Numbered from the stretch's first letter, positions 48,217 through 61,052 are shown. The stretch: DNA of 64,000 bases from Trichoplax adhaerens (GCF_000150275.1 NW_002060946.1:7297855-7361854), one strand, 5' to 3'. The notes: generated by a model from the sequence alone, not told the origin. Numbers and translations: made by a program.

Positions 48217-50054
48217 TTATTTTCTTATGTCTGGCAAAGGTTGTAGTTTATGTTTTGGTGGCTCTCCTAGCAGTGATTGCCCTTGCGGTTGCTGTTGTGG
48301 TGGCGGTTGTGGTGGCGGTTGTGGTGGCTGTTGTGGTGGCTGTTGTGGTGGCTGTTGTGGTGGCTGTGGTGCTATTTGTTGTTGCAATATTTGTTGCTGG
48401 GATATCATTTGAATGCCAGGGCTACCAACGCCCGGTGCTACTCCTGTGTTATAATAAACAACTCCAGATACAGGCATATTTATTGGTGTCATCATTACTG
48501 GTTGATGATATCCAGCAGGGTTCATGACTTGTACTAGAAAGCAAAAAACTGAATTAGCTTGAATACTATAGATATAGATAGGTTCACTACATTTATTGTC
48601 CGTAGTTCGGTTTTGTTGGACTTACATCGTGCTCTAATTCGCATATAAACGCAAATGAAATATTTATAATATATTTGCACACTAATCGGTTGTACGCGAT
48701 ATCATTGCAATATGAATTGATTATTACTATTGCAAAGAGTTTAAAGGATTAAAACGCACCATTTTGTTGTTGTGCAGGATGAACAGTTGATTCACTTGTT
48801 AAGCAACACTGAGGGAGAAAAATAAAATCATATTCGTGATAGAGGAAAATTTTGACCAATAATTGTATAGAAGAAAGATTACAATTCGAGATATACGTTT
48901 ACCGTATAAGAAATTATGATTAAATATAGTCTTGAAGTTTGTGAGAAAGCGAAGTATCAGATATGGACTACTTACATCACCATTGCAATATATTTGGTGT
49001 GATAGAATGATAACGCCAGCCAAGGATAGAGGAAGTGCACAAGCTGATAGAACGGTTGAAACGATAACATACCTTAAGCTATTGGAAAAGTAATGTATGT
49101 AGGCATATGAAATGCAACTGAACGTAAGCTGAAAGATTGCTGCCGCAAACGAAAGCAGGGTAAAAGCATAATAAGTATGCATCTGGAGAAGAAATAGTCA
49201 ATAATAGATTATTATCAAATCGAAATTTAATCCCACAGATTTTTTGCATAAAGAAAAAACTATCAATGTAATCTATGACTTCATAAACTAAATACAGTAA
49301 TGATACAGAAAAAATTAGATTTCCTAAAATGATTTGAAGGAGTAAATCATGATGAAGTAGAGAGTTTATCAATATATCTAACCTAGTGTCTGATTAAGCT
49401 GATGGCTAAGAGTTAACTAATATAGCTATACTGTAAATCTTACCAAATGAGGGTTAATGGTGATTTTGTATGTCAGAATCCCAAATGTGCCGGCCATAAC
49501 AAACTATTAGATATAACATGTAAATCTTACTTACAGATCATTTAGAAGCTATGCACTGACTGCAGTGGCAATTGCAGTAATATTGCGTCCATTTACTAGT
49601 CTACTGAATATTTCAGATTCTGAAATCATACTTCAGCCCGATATTGGTATAATTCTATTTTTTTATACTTAACGCAAGTCTGATTGAAAATGTGTATTTT
49701 AATCGCAACTTGAATCGATATCCTAGTATTATATTTATTAAATAACATTATTTTGGACTATTACTTTCATGGATTTGGCTTAAAAATTCTGTTACTTACA
49801 AAGACTCCGCTAACTATGTTTATGCCAGTACTTAGGATGAAGAAACGATAATCAACAAGTGCATAGCCAATACACCCCCAAGCTAAGGAAGTTATGCCGT
49901 AGACAAGCATAATAATACCTAAGTAAAAAGAACCCTTTTTCATTCGTTCGGGTAATTGATATATCTTGGGAGGTGATCTAGGCTGCATTTGACGTGGTAC
50001 TACTTGTTGAGGTGGTTGCTGCATATAAGTGACAACTTGTGTAGTGTTGGCCAT
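48217..50054 (-). CDS. CD20/MS4A-like tetraspan, gene F, complete
   Basis: Five exons: 49800-50054, 49444-49503, 48976-49182, 48760-48808 and 48217-48533, giving 295 aa, the longest member. The N-terminus is MANTTQVVTYMQQPPQQVV. TM1 is near residues 42-62 (FYLGIIMLVYGITSLAWGCI); exon 1 ends STGINIVSGVF, with Val in place of the usual Trp. The 60-base exon is FVMAGTFGILTYKITINPHL. Exon 3 has HTYYAFTLLSFAAAIFQL and SACALPLSLAGVIILSHQIY. The 49-base exon reads CCLTSESTVHPAQQQN, close to exon 4 of H and I. The tail is long, Gln/Pro-rich, with a PPQQ run, and has no PPxY. Together with H and I it forms the subgroup with NPHL, HxYYAF and a CxxT exon 4. Confidence 0.86.
48285..48370 (-). repeat. Coding minisatellite (QQPP)n in gene F exon 5
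   Basis: A 12-base unit, GGTGGCTGTTGT on the plus strand, and shorter variants repeat several times and encode PPQQ/PPQP. The antisense frames are also open, giving spurious Gly/Cys- or Val-rich frames on the plus strand. Confidence 0.88.
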
Positions 50055-51922
50055 TATTATACTTTATTTATTACTTGTGCAACAGATCCTCAAAGGCAAA
50101 AATTTGATCTAATTATTTTCATTACATGAAAGAAAACGTAGAAAGTTTTGTTCAGTATTAACAGAACAGCAGTATTATAAAGCTAAACAGCGTAATTAAT
50201 ACTAATGAAGTAAATAAAATAGCAACAAAAATTGTAAGTTTTGATAGTTATATCGGTAGTTTATAGCGATTGAAGTAAATTTCTTTACACAGTTAACAAT
50301 GCTAAAGTTTGACTTTGAAGATATTGTAAAGTTGCTTATTATAGGAAAAAAATAGTCCTACTACTTATAAATTTAAAAGGAAACATATTATTAAGATTTT
50401 AGTCGTTAAATATGCCAAAATTGATTTAAGATTACCTTTTAGAACGTTTCACGCTAATTTTATTGTTACTGTTTTCTTTCATCAAACCATCAGAAAAATC
50501 TATAAAAAATTTGCAATAGGGAAAAATCACAAATAATAACACTACGCCGGTGTGATTGGCACGGATGCTGCACAAATGCCCAACCTAGTAGGCGTTATAA
50601 GGGAATTCTTATGCTTTGTTTTATTAAATGGGAAAAAGCGATGTTTTAGACTGTAAGTATGCATCAAAGTAATTTATTATAATCATCAATCTCATCTCAA
50701 GTTCTAAATTATTACGTAAAACAATATAGAAGAATAATGTTGTCATAGTAACAGCTACTAATTTGAATCAAAGTAGTAAACTAATTGTAACTTGCAGTGT
50801 TCCTTAATTGAGTTTATTAGAGGGAAAATGGAAATTTTTTAAATGTATGAATGCTGAAGTTGACCAGTTATTCAAAGATATGTCTGAGTTTTATAGCATC
50901 ATTATGCTGGTGAGACGTTTGTTGCATAAGTAGCTAGTACGAATGATACGATAAAAAATCTTGTTGAAAATGGATGCTTCTGAAGCTACCAAATCATTAT
51001 GATTCGAATTTAGGGGGAGTAGTTGAAAATTACGTCTAATCGAAAATTAGTGGATAATTTGTTATGAGTTTCAGCAATCTGTAGATGTAGAAAAATGAAA
51101 ATGATAATTATACATCATAAGCGATTCGCAGATCATCGTTGGATTATATTTTTACGCTTTCTTCGGATTTAGTGCGATTAGTGTATTGAAAATATGGAAA
51201 GTTTTGAATGCTAAATGTAGTCAAAAATTATATTTCTGAGATGATCAAACTACGTCAATAAAAAAATATGACGTAAGAGTTACGCTATTTCTAATGACCA
51301 TGCCTGAAGTAGTTCAATTTAAGTGTCAAAATTTTCAATTACTATAATTGATTCCACAAATGCTAACTGTAAAACTTGTGATGCGGCGTCTTTTTGATTT
51401 TACATTATCAAGGAACTAACTAAGCTTCATTTATTGCAATATTTGTCACACTGAACCTAATTTCCTTTAGGGTGACATTCATTTGGATTTAGTATCTAAT
51501 GCTCAATGTAATAATTATCATAATTCTAGAACAGATTTCATTCTTTATTAATCATCTTTTCTTTTGCAGTAATTAAGAGTTTAGCAAAACTGCTGCAAAA
51601 AATTAAATTCCAAAATTTCAATGTTATTACTGAATTACATGCATAACGGCGTAAATATTCAAGTGTTGATTTCATATTTTCTGTATGCATTTCTAAGTAT
51701 GGCTCACCTTAATGAACTGTCAATAAAAGAGCAACAAGAGTAATAACCTAATTATCATTTGTTTTTAAACCATAGATAGAATTTTTATCACCTCTTTCTT
51801 AGCCAAAATAAGTCATGATACGAGTTCTACAGTGCGAGCTTGGGAAGTAATGACCTAAATATAACGTTAAGTATAGTGCTAGTATTGTTCTATTGCTAAT
51901 TTTATAATTCTAAATTGGCCAT
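50055..51922. other. Spacer between gene F and pseudogene G
   Basis: No gene seen. From about 50920 rightwards the sequence resembles the spacer that starts near 54220, marking the left end of a segmental duplication. Confidence 0.6.
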
Positions 51923-53890
51923 TTAGAAGGCCTTTTCGTTTGAATTACCATCAGATTTGGAATTTATTAATGGTTCCTGTTGAGGCCATGATTGATGCAA
52001 TGGTTGAGGTATGCCAATTGGAGCAGGTTGCGGACCCGCTGGTGTATATTGAGCTACTCCATAAGGTGGTAGACTTGAAGATTGAATAAATACTTGGTTT
52101 GGCCTAAGGCTTGTATGGGTGGCTGAAGGACTTGAACTAGTATATGCATATAAATTTATTTAAATAAAAGGTAATGATTTTACTTCGTCATTATACTAGC
52201 TTATATTTTTATCAATATTAGACAGCCTTCTGATCTGATAACTGTAACTAATTTTATCGCAGTTTTTAATATCTCCATAGACTCAGCAATGTCATCTATG
52301 TGAATCTACTAGGTGTATGTAGATTAAATTAAAGTTATGACAAATAATATACTAACCATTTGTTGCTTGTGTGGGACGAGAAGACGATTCACTAGTTATG
52401 TAGCACTACGTGTAGTTGTTTGCGGTATATTCGAAACAGAAATGGTCAAGATAAATATACAAATCTAACGCTGATCATTTAAAGCTGCTATAATCAACTA
52501 AATTGAGGTGACTAATATACCCTGTACAGTTTGGAAATTATCCTCAATTTTATCGTTTCATTATTACGATATAGAGAAGCAGATATGCTAACTAGCAATT
52601 ACTGAAATCGCTAGTTTGTCTATACTGTAGCATCGAAGAACAGATGATAATCATAGACATTATGTTCTCGAATATGAGATAATATCTGACATTACAACCA
52701 TCGAAAAACTGGCGAATGTAAATTATTGATAATTATTTTGATTACATAATTACTTAAATTACGGTACTTACGTAGCCTTACAATATATATTATGAGAGAG
52801 TACGATCATTGCTGCAAAAGATGGAATAAGACCAATTGCCCCCAAAGAAACTGTTACAACAGGAAACCAGAACTAATAACCGCGGTGGGATGCAATACCG
52901 ATAATACCAAATATTACTTGCATAACAGCAGATACGATGGATAAAAATGAAAAGGCGTAATAGTTGTGCATCTGTGATAGTTTAAATGCAAGTATGAATA
53001 ATAAATTTTGCGTTGTTACTTTGGTAGTGTGCTAGTTACTGACGAAAGGATATGCTAAAGATTCATATCAAATTATCCCGGTAGGAATGACATTAGAATT
53101 AATGATATTAGCTATTCGTTTTTTAATGTTAGGTGTACTAAAAATATTTAGTTTTTTCTTACTTAATGAGGATTGATTGGAATCTTGAATGTTAGAATGC
53201 CGAATATTCCTGCTAAAAGATGCTGTAACAAACGGGATAAAAGCAAAATCTTGTCCAAACTAGTCGCATAGTAAATGTATCTTAATGGCAGTAGGGTATA
53301 TGAAGGTGTATCTATAGACCATAATGAGACCAAGGATACCGATGATCATAGTAATCGAGCCATATACAGTTAGTATTTTTCCTAGAACGTAAGATTTAAA
53401 GCGAAGCTGTTTAGGCAGTTTAAATTCCTTGCGACGTTTTGGCGGTACGTTCGTGTTAGAGACATATTGATAAGTGTTTGCTTGAGCATTTGGTCGGACA
53501 GTTGTCGCTGCTAGCAAGATACTGGCTTTAGATATACTCTTCTTATATTAATAAGCAACGTATTTAAATTCTCACTGAGAATAGTTAAACTTAGCAGGTA
53601 ACACCTAAGCTATTCGATAACAACTAATTTTGGACAAGTATTACGAAATTAATGTACACGTAAGTGATCTCGGTAATATCTTGCATTTGCGGGGCAGTGA
53701 AATGATGATTATAGAAATCTTGATTGCTATCCTCTCTAGAGGCTGATTGCAATACTGGGCTGGACTATTTTAGCATTAATAATTTATAATTAATTTATAT
53801 AGCTATTTTTGGCATGTGGATGGCAACCTATTTAATGTTTGAAGTATAGCGGGTCTTAGCAACAAATTTTTGTTAAAATTTGTAGCTAAG
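50920..53890. repeat. Segmental duplication, left copy (contains pseudogene G)
   Basis: Diverged non-coding blocks match the right copy in order: GGATGCTTCT-AAGCTACCAA at 50967 and 54248, the region upstream of both stops, all five exons, and TCTTGATTGCTAT-CTCTCTAGA at about 53718 and 57253. The offset grows from about 3.28 to 3.53 kb, partly because the left copy lost most of intron 1. Confidence 0.8.
51923..53517 (-). pseudogene. CD20/MS4A-like tetraspan pseudogene G
   Basis: A decayed duplicate of gene H. Exon remnants are about 53281-53517, 53163-53222, 52772-52971, 52357-52405 and 51923-52136. Defects seen: the start codon is TTG where H has ATG; the end of exon 1 (NLWAGLF in H) plus its donor and most of intron 1 are deleted, so exon 1 runs into the tail of the intron; exon 2 ends in CATTAA where H has CATTTG; exon 3 has an in-frame TAG and a one-base loss before its donor; exon 5 has a one-base deletion after the codons for ALGQ that shifts the frame. 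The remaining sequence is still clearly alignable to H (RRKEFKLP, MIIGILGLI, HNYYAFSFLSIVS, LPPYGVAQYTPAGPQP), so loss is not ancient. Confidence 0.93.
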
Positions 53891-55257
53891 ATACCAATTA
53901 ATGCAAACACTGCTGCAATTTCACTGCAATTTCCTTATTTTAACTGCCTAGTTAATAGAGGCACTCTAGATAATATTCCTTGCTTTATTAGAGACGGCAA
54001 CGCTCGAAGATAGCTTAGATTAGGAGTGCTCCGTTACATTTAACTTCAATCTGTTGAATTTACCTATCTAACTGTCAGCCTTTCAGGACTTATGCCTTTA
54101 GAACTGATTGTATAATGGTTACAATTTGATATCAGTATTATTCTATGCTATAGATCTTGACTACAGTAATAAAGGTATGCATTTTAGTTAAAAACCTATA
54201 ATAAAATCTATAAAATGTAGGCCATGAAGAACATTATTTTGAGAATGGATGCTTCTAAAGCTACCAAGTCAGCATGGCTTAAACTTAGGGGAAATAGTTT
54301 AAAATTATATTTAATCGAATGCTAGGGAACAATAAAAATTTATTATTGAATTACAGCAACATGCGGATATAGAAAAAGTAAGAAATAAAATTAGATCATG
54401 TTCTGTTTGCTAGCCGAAGTCGGAATATACGTTACGTAATCTAAGAATTTAAACGAATGGATCTGTTACAAATACTACAATTTTGAACTGATAAAATGGA
54501 CAAACTGTTAATTACTGAGACAGTCAAATTACGGTAATAAAAGACTGCACCTAAGAATCAAGTTTCCAAATGACTAAGCATGCAATACTTCAGTTTGCCT
54601 GTCAAAACTTTCGGCCTGTTTTGTTATAGATGATTCCACGAGACCTAACTAAATAACTTGCTATACAGCGTATTTTCAAATTTTATAATGTCAAGGAGTT
54701 GGCTAAGCTTCATTAATTAAAGCTATTTCTTCACAGTGATACTGTAAACTTTCGAATTAGATACCAATGGTAAATATAATAATTATCATTAATTCTATAT
54801 CAGAATTTACTCTTTATTAATGATCTTTTCATTTGCGGAGATTTAGAATTTTACAAAACTGCCACGAAAGTTTAGTTACTAAATCCTAATGTTACGAACG
54901 AATTACATGTATACTAGTGTGAATAATAGTCAGCTTTCACGTTTTGATTAAATTAAATACTTTCTATTTTATGTCTATATTCACTGAAATATATGTATTC
55001 TAAAAATGACAATCATTAATGTACCTGTCGACATTAGAAATACAAGAATAATAAACTAATTATAATTTATTTTCGAGCCGAAGCTGAAATTTATAGGAAG
55101 TCTTTCTAAGCCAAGGTAATCAAGATACAAGTCTTACAAAGAAGGCTTGGAAACTGATTGCCTAAATAAATCGTTGAGTAAATTTCTAGTACTGCATTAC
55201 GGTATTCTGTTACAGGCTGTTCTTGTCGCCCACGATGGAAATTTTGAAATCAGTTAT
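53518..55257. other. Spacer between pseudogene G and gene H
   Basis: No gene seen. The right part (from about 54220) is the start of the right copy of the segmental duplication. AATAAA on the minus strand at 55066-55071 is a distant possible polyadenylation signal for H. Confidence 0.55.
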
Positions 55258-57420
55258 TTAGAATGTAGGATTTGGCGATACTTTTACGAACTCCTTGTCA
55301 TTGGGGTAGTTGTTAGGATTAGGTTGGGTTGAAGGCTGCTGTTGTTGAGGCAAAGATTGAACCATACCAATCGTTACAGGTTGTGGCCCTGCTGGTGTAT
55401 ATTGAGCTACTTCATAAGGTGGTAAGTTTGAAGATTGAACTATTACTTGATTTTGGCCCATTGGTTGCACGGATGGCTGAAAGACTTGAACTAGAATATA
55501 AATGATTTAAATAAAAGGCGATGACTTCACTTCGTTATGACACTGGCTTACATGTATACCCATATTAGACTGTCTGTTGAGATGATAGAATTGTATTTAT
55601 GACAGATAATATACTAACCGCTTGCTGGTTGTGCGGGATGAGAAGACGATTCACCAGTTATGTAGCACTATGTGTAGTTGTTTGCAGTATATTGGAAAAA
55701 GAAATATTACAAGATAAAAATAAAAAGACTAAGGATAATCATTTAAAGTTACCATAATCATCTAAATTGAGGTGGCAAATATACACTGTATAGTTTAGAG
55801 ACTATCTTTTACTGTTGTATCGTTTCATAATTGTTATACGGAGAAGCAGATATGCTTGCTAGCAATTACTGAAATATCTAGCTTACAGTAAAGTTGAAGA
55901 ACAGATGATAATCAGAGATATTATGTTTTCGGATATGAGATAATAATATCTGACAACATAGCCATGGAAAAACTGGCGAATGTATTTAATTATCGATATT
56001 TATTTTAATTATATAATTTCTTAAATGACGGTACTCACGCAGCCCTTGCAGTATATATTATGAGAGAGTATAATCATTGCTGCAAATGATGGGATGAGAC
56101 CAATTACTCCAAGAGAAATTGTTACAATAAGATACCATATCGATCTACGAAAGTAGTCGGCTGTAAAGCCAACACCGCCAAATATTACTTGCAGGCCAGT
56201 AGATAAAATGGATAGAAGTGAAAAGGCGTAATAGTTGTGCATCTATGACAGTTAAAGATAAAGTGTAAATAATAAGTTTTGCGTTGTTACTTAGGTAATG
56301 TGATCGCTGCAGATATAAGAATATGCTAGAGATTCTTATCAAGTTATCACGGAAGGAAACGATATCAGTATTAGTAACATTAGCTGTTCGATTTTAGCTG
56401 TTAGATGTACTACTAGACATTTAGTTTTTTCTTACCAAATGAGGATTGACTGGAATCTTGAATGATAGAATGCCGAATATTCCTGCTAAAAGAGGCTGTA
56501 ACAAACGTGATAAAAGCACAATCTTGTTCAAACTAGTCGCATAGTAGATATGCAGACAATCAATAATAGTTACTAAGGAGAAAACTAAACTAGTTGTATG
56601 TAAGCTAAGTACGTTATTTAATAACAGTATTTAGCGAACTATTACGAAGTCGTATAGAATTTAATCGCATGTGAATTTTAATTTCTTAGAGGCTTTTCCG
56701 TCAATTAGCAATATCGATGATAATATCAAAACGAGAAATTTCATAATTGTAAGAGTACGAAAACGTAGTAAATAAATTACAAATTACAAATTACTTACAA
56801 ATAAGCCTGCCCAAAGATTAACAGCAGTAGCGTATATGAAGGTGTATCTATAGACCAAAATAAGACCAAGGATACCGATGATCATAGTAATAGAGCCATA
56901 TACAGTTAGTATTATTCCGAGAACGTAAGACTTATAGCGAAGCTGTTCAGGCAGTTTAAATTCCTTACGACGTTTTTGCGGTACGTTCGTGTTAGAGACA
57001 TATTGTTGAGTGTTTACTTGAACATTTGGTCGGACAGTTGTCGCTGCTAGCATGATACTCGCTTTAGATATACTCTTTATCTAGTAATGAACAAGGTATT
57101 TAGATTCTCACTGAGAATAGTTAAATTTAGCAGGTAACACTTAATCTATTCGATATCAATTAATTTTGAATTAGTATTCCAGAATTACTGAAAGTGGTCC
57201 CTTTAATTCTATGTAGTCGTGGAGGGATAGAATGATGATTATCGTATAGAAGTCTTGATTGCTATGCTCTCTAGAAGCAGATTGTGATACCAAGCTGGAC
57301 TGTTCAAACATTAATAATCAATTTACATAGCTAATTTCGGCACGTGAATGGTAGCCTATCCTGTATTTAAAGTACACATGGCCTTAGCAACGAAGTATTT
57401 TTAAAACTTATAATCATTAT
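54220..57420. repeat. Segmental duplication, right copy (contains gene H)
   Basis: The partner of the left copy at 50920-53890; the blocks lie in the same order and orientation. This copy retains the complete intron 1 and an intact gene. Confidence 0.8.
55258..57053 (-). CDS. CD20/MS4A-like tetraspan, gene H, complete
   Basis: Five exons: 56799-57053, 56436-56495, 56039-56242, 55619-55667 and 55258-55490, giving 266 aa. N-terminus MLAATTVRPNVQVNTQQYVS, then basic QKRRKEFKLPEQLRYKSY. TM1 is near residues 43-66 (YVLGIILTVYGSITMIIGIL), and exon 1 ends ATAVNLWAGLF. The 60-base exon is PLLAGIFGILSFKIPVNPHL. Exon 3 has HNYYAFSLLSILSTGLQVIF and LIVTISLGVIGLIPSFAAMI, ending NIYCKGC with a GTGAGT donor. 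The 49-base exon reads CYITGESSSHPAQPAS. The tail has SNLPPYEVAQYTPAGPQP and a Gln/Pro-rich middle; it has no strict PPxY. Its duplicate G next door is dead, so H is the surviving copy. Confidence 0.9.
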
Positions 57421-57674
57421 ATATGCACATTAATGCTCATAGTGTTGCAAGTTTTATCGGGATTTGCCTGCTGATCATGTTACTTGGTCTCTCACCAATG
57501 GTGACATTAGGAGATGGTTGCAGTCAAGCAGGTTAATTTCACTGAACTTCAATCGCTTAAACTTGCGAATCTAAGTATCTGCCCAGCTTCGAACTTATGT
57601 TTTCCGAAGCAATTCCAATCCACTATGCAACAGCTATAATTGACGTCGGTGACATTCCATATCATGATTTTAAC

Positions 57675-57698
57675 TACCGTTATAACGTTATAACGGTA
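57675..57698. repeat. 24-bp perfect palindrome
   Basis: Half-site TACCGTTATAAC is followed immediately by its reverse complement. CCGTTA resembles a Myb-type half site, but that is only a guess. It lies about 620 bases upstream of the gene H start. Confidence 0.85.
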
Positions 57699-58833
57699 CA
57701 CTATAATACGCATACAGCATACTAAAATTCATATGTAGATATTAGTCAAAAACAGGTGAAGCACGAGTTGTATATATGAACGTGTATATATATATATAAC
57801 ATATATAACAGCAGCGATTGAGTCAGTCTCTATAAAACCTGTACAATACGGACCATGAACGAATTACGTCATTAGAACCGTACAGACAAATTTACTACAT
57901 CTGCGCGTTTGTCTTCACCTAAAAAATTATGTAAATAGTGTACTTATGATGATGCCTAGAGACGCTCTAAGGGTCTCTAAAAATGGTGCCTATTTTTCAA
58001 GCTATCATTCTCATAGTGTTCCTATTATACGTGATAATGCCGTTTAAGATCGAATGATTTCACTAGCTTTCTACAGTAAGCTCAATGACAGCTACATTAT
58101 TAATCATAATGCTACCCAATTTAATTCTATGTAATGTAGGGACTGTACATTGTACAATAGGACACATGTTAAATACCATCAATTGGGCATTACTTTATCA
58201 TATTTTTTTATCCTTTTATTTCATCTAAATAATGCACCCATGATACAAATTAGGCAACATAATGTGACACGTAATTGTATTAACGTGCTAATTGTTTGGA
58301 AAGACAATTTTTTCCCCATTGTAAGACAGTATCGTACTGATCTAATCTTAACGTTAATCTTATTGACTTCTTTTCTAATTTCTCACATTCAGTAGCAGTA
58401 TAGAATGGATTAGCAGATGAGATTAATAAAAGGTTCGAAGTATAGTGATATCCATCATTTTATTTTCGAAATGTACAGGAGAGAACTTGTTGCGGTCATT
58501 TTGCAAAATGATCGACTTCGCATCAGGATATGTTTGTAATTATTATGAAAATATTAATTCTAAAATCTTTCTTGATCAAAGGAACGCAATCATGAAGGAT
58601 TTCATTACATTAATAAGTTTGCACGAAATAATAATATAATTTACGCTGATATTATTCATAATTTCATTAGCCAACTTTTAAATACAATTAGTCCAAGTAG
58701 AATAGTTTGCTTTTATGCCGTCGCAAACTATTATACTGTCTGATCGAATCGACGATCTAGTACGTTACATTAGATTTAAATTGCAATATCATATCTTGTA
58801 AGCCTATTTATAACGGGTATACTAGTACCAAAT

Positions 58834-58839
58834 TTTATT
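58834..58839 (-). promoter_or_regulatory. Probable polyadenylation signal of gene I
   Basis: AATAAA on the minus strand, about 30 bases past the TAG stop at 58868-58870. Confidence 0.5.
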
Positions 58840-58867
58840 ACTTCCGAGTAAATCGTTTGCTGGTAGT

Positions 58868-61052
58868 CTATGACTTGGATGCTGGCAATGTCTTAATGGA
58901 GCTATCATTATTTAAAGCCTCTTCTTCTTTACTAGATGATGGCTGGTATTGTTGTTGGCCCTCTGTACCAGTATTATTATTAGCGATAGCGGGCTGTTGC
59001 ATAATGCCTGCAGTATATTGAATAGCACCATAAGTAGGCAAGCTAGGAGACTGAACGACGGCTTGATTTTGCGTAGCAGGCTGTACGGTCGGTTGTACGA
59101 CGTGAACTAGAAAAGTCAATGAATTAATGGTGAATATCTTTTGCGAATTTAACTTACGGCCGCGTTCTTACTTTATTTTGAGAACTGATCTCAAATCTTA
59201 ACTAATAAGCATCCTGTTTGCACGCGTAAAAATCTACGTTAGGTATTATTCACTATTATCTTTGCTTTGAAGGAAATTATCAATTGCTTTCTTGTCGAAA
59301 TAAACTATTTTTACCATTCATTACATTTTCATAACGAATATCAATTTTAAAATTTTGAAATATAATATACAAGTATTAGTATAAGTATAATGAAGCTAGT
59401 AAGGGTAGAATGAACCAATTTTGACTAAGTCATGAATGATGCAGGTTGTATCGTATTTATACTTTAAAATATAAAATATTAAACTACGATATGGTTACAT
59501 TAAATTTATTAATATGCAGGACTCGAACGATTATATTAATATAATAAACACTTAATTCTACGAGTTATGCTTTTAGATTATGAAAGTTGCATCTATAAAA
59601 GGGTTAGGTTACTTATTTTTAATATTGTCTACGAACCTGTTTGACCCTGTACAGGAAGATGTGAGGTAGAATCGCCGGTTATATAACACTATAAGTTCAA
59701 GTAAGATTTCAAAAATGAGGGTAATGAATTTCATTTGAATCACTATTATTCTATATTAAAGAGGAATTGCATTTATTTATATCCTTCAGGGAATCAATTA
59801 TTTAAATCATATAATCTTTCTAAATGCTTTATGTCTAAATATCAGTTGGAGAATGTGGATATTTGAGTACAGAAAGAAACATATTGAATAACTTTTAAAA
59901 TACATCAAATTGTTGGATAATGTAATTGGTAGCATTTTTGATGATCTTAATTTTTTTATATCTAATTGTAAACAATAATATTTTCTGAGACTGGTTTAAA
60001 ATCTTAAAATTTGTTAGAATAGAAGTTTCTGAAAAAATAACTACGGGAATGTATTTCTCAAGCAAGATTTGATTTAAATATTTCGAAATCATTAATGATG
60101 AAATTTGAAGTAAAATGGTTACTTACACAGCCTTTGCAATAGATGTTATGTGATAGTATGATAATGGCAGCCATTGATAGAGCTATTCCGAGTCCTGACA
60201 AAGAGAATGTGATGATAATCATCCATAAAGAATTACCGTAGTATCCTGTAATGGTAAGAATAGCGAATAGGAGCTGAATAAAGGAGGATAAAAAGGCCAA
60301 AAACGAAAAGGCATAATAATTATGCATCTGTAAAAAATATGAGGAAAGATCATTCTGAGTAACCGATGGGAGAAGATGAAAGGGCAAAAGATATGCCGTA
60401 CATAATATGTATCAAATCAAGTTAAAGTAAATTTAAGTTATGAAATTGGTTACTTTAATATAGGATTGTCTACTAAGTAGAAGCAAACGTTCTTAGTGTG
60501 TTCTTACCAAGTGAGGATTAATTGGAATCTTGTAGGTTAGGATCCCAAACACTCCAGATAGCAAATACTAAAAATGTGCATGCATAAATTGCAAAAGTTA
60601 ATTAGAGAAGCCATTTATTTGAAATTAACATGATGAGTTTCTGGTAATTAATCGAGATGCAACTTTCAATGTGACAATATTGGAATTGCATGAGGTAAAC
60701 TCTGTTATGCAATATACATGTGGTTAACAACGATCATTTGCTTGAGATTATTGGAGTAAGTACTGTATAGAAACAAGGTACATTGTCAATAGCTTCTGTA
60801 AATACTTACAAATAATCCTGTCCATAGATTTACACCGCTAGCGTATAGGATTGTGTATCTGGAGGTAAGAGCGAAACCGAGGATACTGATGATCATTGTT
60901 ACTGAGCCAAAGACGCTTAGAATGACCCCGAGGGAGTAAGATTTGTGGCGCACTTCTTCAGGCAATCTGTATACTTTAGCTGTCGGCTGCAATGCATTTG
61001 GATTACTAACATACTGGGGCGGATCAACTGGCAATTGAGTTGTTGCCTGCAT
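58868..61052 (-). CDS. CD20/MS4A-like tetraspan, gene I, complete
   Basis: Five exons: 60810-61052, 60508-60567, 60127-60327, 59637-59688 and 58868-59106, giving 264 aa. The N-terminus MQATTQLPVDPPQYVSNPNA contains a PPxY (PPQY). TM1 is near residues 39-62 (YSLGVILSVFGSVTMIISIL), and exon 1 ends ASGVNLWTGLF. The 60-base exon is YLLSGVFGILTYKIPINPHL. Exon 3 has HNYYAFSFLAFLSSFIQLLF and SLSGLGIALSMAAIIILSHN, ending IYCKGC. Exon 4 reads CYITGDSTSHLPVQGQT, with a non-standard GTTCGT donor. The tail has SLPTYGAIQYTAGIMQQPA and an acidic/Ser-rich end (SSSKEEEALNNDSS). It is closest to H. It is the first gene of the array in the direction of transcription. Confidence 0.88.

Larger units (their letters stand above)
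57054..58867. other. Spacer between genes H and I with palindrome and TA repeat
   Basis: No gene seen. Bases 57675-57698 form a 24-base perfect palindrome with centre TAACGTTA. A TA-dinucleotide run lies at about 57784-57800. These features are followed by unremarkable AT-rich DNA. Confidence 0.7.

Noticed and set aside
48227-48537. Plus-strand Gly/Cys-rich and Val-rich open frames
   Set aside because: They are the antisense of the QQPP repeat in gene F exon 5, where a 12-base unit keeps all frames open.
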